Part shown: positions 60,124 through 64,000 of the stretch, in pieces
Layout: each line of letters opens with the position of its first letter
Numbering within the stretch: the stretch's first letter is position 1
Source of the DNA: Spirodela intermedia
Taxonomy: Eukaryota > Streptophyta > Magnoliopsida > Alismatales > Araceae
NCBI GenBank assembly: GCA_902729315.2
Contig: LR746274.1
Coordinates: 1,116,001 to 1,180,000 of the forward strand
Length of the DNA stretch: 64,000 nt
Direction of reading: 5' to 3'
The notes under the pieces: model-generated
Database searches by the model: none
Told to the model about the DNA's origin: nothing
Seen by the model: the letters and a program-made list of their open reading frames with translations, nothing else
Position numbers and translations under genes: made by a program

Positions 60124-61760
60124 TGACGTGACTTAGTTATTGTATATTAAATCACGCAAATCTAAAATTTATAAAACTAGAAAATATGATTTTTCAGATA
60201 TTTAGAAGTATTTCTGAACAAATATATCAATTATAATTCAATAAAACTTCTAAAAATAGCAGTAATTTTTCAGATCGATCACAGGGATGTAATATAATAT
60301 TTGGTAATTATTCAGATTTTGTCTCAATGAATATGATTTACTATGAACTTTATACTAGGAAATGAAAAGAAAATATATTTAAAATTCATGAAAAAAAGGA
60401 AATAAGGGTGCGGACGTCAAGATGACATCAGCGCCCGGCGAATGCGAATCGAGCGGAAACAAAGTTCCACTTGGTGATTCTTACGTAAGCGATTACAGAT
60501 GATTTTATTAATCAAATTAAGATCTGTAAAAGCCGGAAGAATCGTAATTAAACGAAGTATATTTTGGTAAATTAAAATCACACAAAGTATCAATAAATGA
60601 AGCGTAAATTAAGTTGAAAGTAGGAAAACAGAGTTCCGACGTCGCGACGGCGATGCGTCAGCGATGCATCAGAATCCTGAGCGTTCGGGAGGATCGTCGT
60701 GTAGTGTCCACGGCCTCGAAGGCTCTCCTTGGACAAAGACGACGTGGGCAATCTCTAGATCTCCTTGCAAAGTCTAGAGATTAATGAATCGGGTCGTCGA
60801 CTCGTCTCCGGCGGCTGTCACCTGGCGGAGCGGAAAAACGGCGACTTTGCGGCTCTCTGGCGGCTGTCACCCGACAGAGAGGAGCTGGATGGAGGTGGGG
60901 CGCGTGTCAGGGAGCTTCATCCTCAGGTCTGCACAGCAAGAGGAGGCTCTTCATCGCATCTAGTACGCTCTCAGGAGGTGGCGACTCGTCTCCCGACGGA
61001 TCGTCCTCTTCCCGACGACGGCTTATTTGTCGATCAATCGAAGATGATTTACTCGATGGATTCGTGATCCTTTTATCGCGAATCTTTCAGCAATTTTAGT
61101 AATAATGCTCTGCGAATCGTGTTGACAAGATTTTCGTCGATGATCCAGTGATTTTGGTTGCTTAATCCTTCACCGGCGATTTGCAAGAAAGTCACGATAA
61201 TCAGATAAAAATATGAGTTTTGGCTTTGGGAGGATTCGAACCCACGCCGATTGCCCCTGTCTCTTCTGAGGAAGGTGACGGGTTTAGTCCCACATCGGTT
61301 GTGTGCCGAATTTTCGAGCAAATATATAGTAATGTTACATATTTAAGCAAAGTCCCTTTCTCGCGTGTGTACGACCACTCCTTGCCCCACAGCCGGCTGG
61401 CCACTAGTGACGTGGAAGGGGAGTGGCGCACACGTGCCCCCATCGGTTCAAGCTGCTCGAGCCTCTGCTCGCAGCTACTCCCCGACTGCGCTTCCGACTC
61501 GCTTGCGGGCCTGGCTGGCCGGCAGGTCCCCCCATTTTGCAATGTTTTTATTTTTATTTCTTTTTCTTTATTTATCTCAAAAGTAAGATTCTAAAAATCA
61601 TATAAATTTGTATAAAATCACATAATTACCCAAAAATTCACGTTAATCAACTGAAAACCACTTTTCACATTTTAACACAAATATAAGTCTATTTATCATG
61701 AGTTAAGGCTAAAATTATATTATTTACTAATTATTAACTCATGATAATGAAGACTTATCA
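60124..61760 (-). mobile_element. Solo LTR with 5-bp target duplication CTTCA
   Basis: On the minus strand it begins TGATAAGTCTTCATTATCAT and ends ACTAAGTCACGTCA (1637 bases). CTTCA flanks both ends (60119-60123 and 61761-61765). It belongs to the same family as 2127-3494. GC-rich internal frames (60765-61067, 61220-61594) lack protein-family signatures. No retroelement coding region is inside. Confidence 0.9.
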
Positions 61761-61765
61761 CTTCA

Positions 61766-63750
61766 CTACTTAGAGGGATGCTTCTCTTTCGTCCTTTTCA
61801 CTCATCCTTCTCATCTCTTTATAGCCGTCTCTCTCCTTGGATTGCTCTTTCTAAGAATGATGCTGTGGATCATTTGCATCTTGTGCGAGTTGTTCCTCGA
61901 TATCTACAGGTGTGAAATGAGACTAGAGTGGCAGCGTCTTGCCTCCCTCATATCCTCTTCCTATGATGATGTTATAGGCCCACTAGTAGCCTTTCAATAG
62001 TCTCCCCTATGAGTGCCACCTTGTCCTCAAGGGGGAAGCTAGGGAATTATGGTCGAAGGTGTGTGGTAATTTTCCAAGTGTTTTTGGTCTCCAGCAAACC
62101 TGCCCAGCATATGAGGATTTTGGTTCCTCGTGGACCCTGGCGACTCCCAATGATGTCAATAGGCTCTATTGTCCACCCAAATCCTCATCTAGTGGCAATT
62201 GGGTGGTGGCAGAGTTGGTTGGCATTCCAAATGCTCTCTTGAGCTAAGACACGTGGAAAATCTAGTGGATTCCCACAGTTGGAGGTAGAACTAAGACCAT
62301 TTCTACTTTTTCCACAATTCTAATTGGCCAAAATAGTAAGGTCCCAAGCTTCTCGTAGGGACGCCTTGCAACAGGGCACTATCGATATGGCCGAAGATGG
62401 ACATAGATGTGATCACCAACCTCGAACTTGAGCTCTCGGTGGTGCCAATTTGCATACCATTTGATCTTCTATTTCTTGAACTGATGGAGGGTGACATCAC
62501 ATTCCTCCAATAGGGGGTCGACCTTGCCCATTTGTGCTGAACTAGCTTTACATGGTAGGAGGCCTGGCAGGGGTTTGTTGTAGACGATGGAGAAGGGAGT
62601 GGTGCATGTCAACATGGAGAAGTTAATGTTGTACCAATATTTTCCTTGTGCAAGCCATCTGCTCTACTATCAGGGTCAATCTCCTACAAAACAACATAAG
62701 CAGATCTCCAGCCCACGATTTATGACTCCATCTAGCCGTCAGTCTAGGGATGGTACGTGCTCATCTTTTAGAGGAGATGCCCTATAGCTTGAAAAGTTAT
62801 CGTGAAAAGATGCTCATGAAGATCCTATAACAGTCACTTAGTATGGATTGAGGGATCCCGTGCAAGCGGACAATGTCTCAAAAGAAGACATGGGCGATCT
62901 CACTAGTAATGAAGGGATGCTTGGTCGGTGGGAAATATGTGTACTTGCAAAGGTGATCCATGACCACTAGGATAGTGTTGAACCCCTTAGATTTTGACAG
63001 TCCCTCGATGAAATCCAGCAATATGTCCTACCAGATGCACTCGAGAATGGGCAATGGTTGCAGGAGACCTATTGGCTGCAAGATCTTGCTCTTGTCTTTT
63101 GACAGATCCTGAAGGCGACAACATAATCATGGACTGCCTTCTTCATTCCAGTCCAAGTCACATTCAAGCCCAACCACTTGCATGTGCGTAGGAACCCTAA
63201 GTTTCCCCCTATTACTGAATCATGGAATTCATGAAGAAGTATAGGAATGAATTGAGAGTTTTGTGCGATTACCAACCATTTATAGTGGAAGACGTCTTCG
63301 TGCCACTAAGAGTACTTGGGCCACCTCTCCAACTAGGTCTGGAGGTCCTATAAGATTGTCTAAAGTCGTGGGTCAAACAAGTATTCTTGGACAATGTGGG
63401 ACACTTCCATCAACTCTGATTGGTGCAAATCCCAATTGTTATATGTAATGTCATTGAGATATTGGTCAACACATCTACTACTTTGTTCTTGGCACTAGCC
63501 TTGTACCATACCTCAAATTGGAAGTTGATGATCTTGACAATCCACTTTTGATATTTTGGAAGGATCTTTTGTTGATCATGTATTTGAGGCTCCTTTAGTC
63601 AACGAAGATAATAAACTTGGCGCCGAGTAAGTAATACTTCCATTTGAGGGTGCCCAAGATAATAGCGATGAGCTCTCGCTCATAGACTATCTTCAACTAA
63701 TGCAAAGCCAAGAGGGCTTGGCTGAAGTAGGTGATGAGCTTTTGTTAAAG
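61766..63750 (-). mobile_element. Ty3/gypsy internal 3' region (RNase H, integrase)
   Basis: Read on the minus strand from the right, RNase H lies at about 63740-63440 (MEVLLTRRQVYYL then KYQKWIVKIINFQFEVWYKA). The integrase zinc-binding domain is at 63275-63069 (LLHEFHDSVIGGNLGFLRTC then KWLGLNVTWTGMKKAVHDYV and FRICQKTRA, the HHCC-type module). Integrase core remnants lie at 63050-62500, and a C-terminal segment with FEVGDHIYVHLR-like text at about 62450-62380. Frames are broken. The reverse transcriptase would lie right of 63750, where AT-rich DNA takes over. Confidence 0.78.
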
Positions 63751-64000
63751 TTAGATTTTTATGTTTTAATTATTTCTATTATTTTATTTTTATTTTTTCG
63801 TTAACTTGTAGAATAAATATAGGAATATATTATTAAATTTAAAAGTCTAAAATTAAAATATTTAACATATTTTTTTATTATTAAAAACAAAATAAGAATA
63901 AAATATTAAAATAAAAAATATTGCTGCTCACTTAGCAAGCCAGCACTCAGTAGCTAACCTAGAGGGGCACTGTGCTTGAGTGGGTAGACTCAAATTGGAG
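63751..64000. other. AT-rich terminal stretch
   Basis: Starts TGTTAAAGTTAGATTTTTAT at about 63744 and may be the beginning of another LTR inserted in the gypsy polymerase. It is cut by the window edge, and no coding frame was seen. Confidence 0.3.

Noticed and set aside
60765-61594. Several 70-124-codon frames inside the solo LTR
   Set aside because: They lie wholly inside a solo LTR and lack domain motifs; GC-rich LTR composition explains the open frames.

Overview
The window is plant nuclear DNA. Genes have GT-AG introns, single-exon genes encode Tyr/Lys/Ser-Pro-Pro-Pro-Pro extensins, and most of the rest is Ty1/copia and Ty3/gypsy debris, solo LTRs and (GA)n/(CT)n microsatellites. GC-rich exons in AT-rich surroundings suggest a monocot. 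A banana/ensete-like genome is a low-confidence guess from texture only.

The core is an amplified module made of a beta-1,3-galactosyltransferase gene (B3GALT, GT31 family with an N-terminal DUF4094 anchor) followed by a short extensin gene. I call the copies A to G. A (8.6-14.3 kb) has an intact seven-exon B3GALT (9832-12208, 375 aa) and an intact extensin. B (14.6-23.6 kb), C (23.9-37.0 kb), E (46.9-50.9 kb) and F (51.2-56.7 kb) have broken B3GALTs, each followed by an extensin reading frame. D (about 41.0 kb) and G (about 57.0 kb) are only 5' B3GALT pieces joined to a copia element. Shared lesions show A-B-C and E-F-G to be two copies of one larger block.

Between the blocks lie two minus-strand genes. 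A complete four-exon RAD52-like organellar DNA-binding protein gene (ODB1-like, 44491-47342, 178 aa) can be assembled with consistent splice phases. The first two exons of a pterin-aldehyde-reductase-like short-chain dehydrogenase (43177-43582) are also present, but its remaining exons were not found. Copy A also carries a duplicate of ODB1 exon 1 (8788-9047), because the block duplication starts inside ODB1 intron 1.

The remainder is mobile DNA. 0-8.6 kb: a copia relic cut by an LTR, then a minus-strand Ty3/gypsy element. 15.2-21.2 kb: copia and gypsy fragments and inverted repeats inside B3GALT copy B. 24.5-33.6 kb: a copia element inside B3GALT exon 2 of copy C, itself carrying later LTR insertions. 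37.0-41.0 kb: copia fragments around a foldback palindrome of about 2.2 kb. 51.7-54.6 kb: copia and LTR insertions in copy F. 57.4-64.0 kb: copia, a solo LTR and a minus-strand gypsy element.

Likely functional genes are B3GALT copy A, extensins A, B, E and F (C is doubtful), and the ODB1-like gene. B3GALT acts in the Golgi on arabinogalactan-type glycans and extensins are cell-wall glycoproteins, so the module links two cell-wall functions. Whether that pairing is functional or only passive linkage cannot be decided from sequence. I saw no tRNA, rRNA, CRISPR or bacterial-type system.
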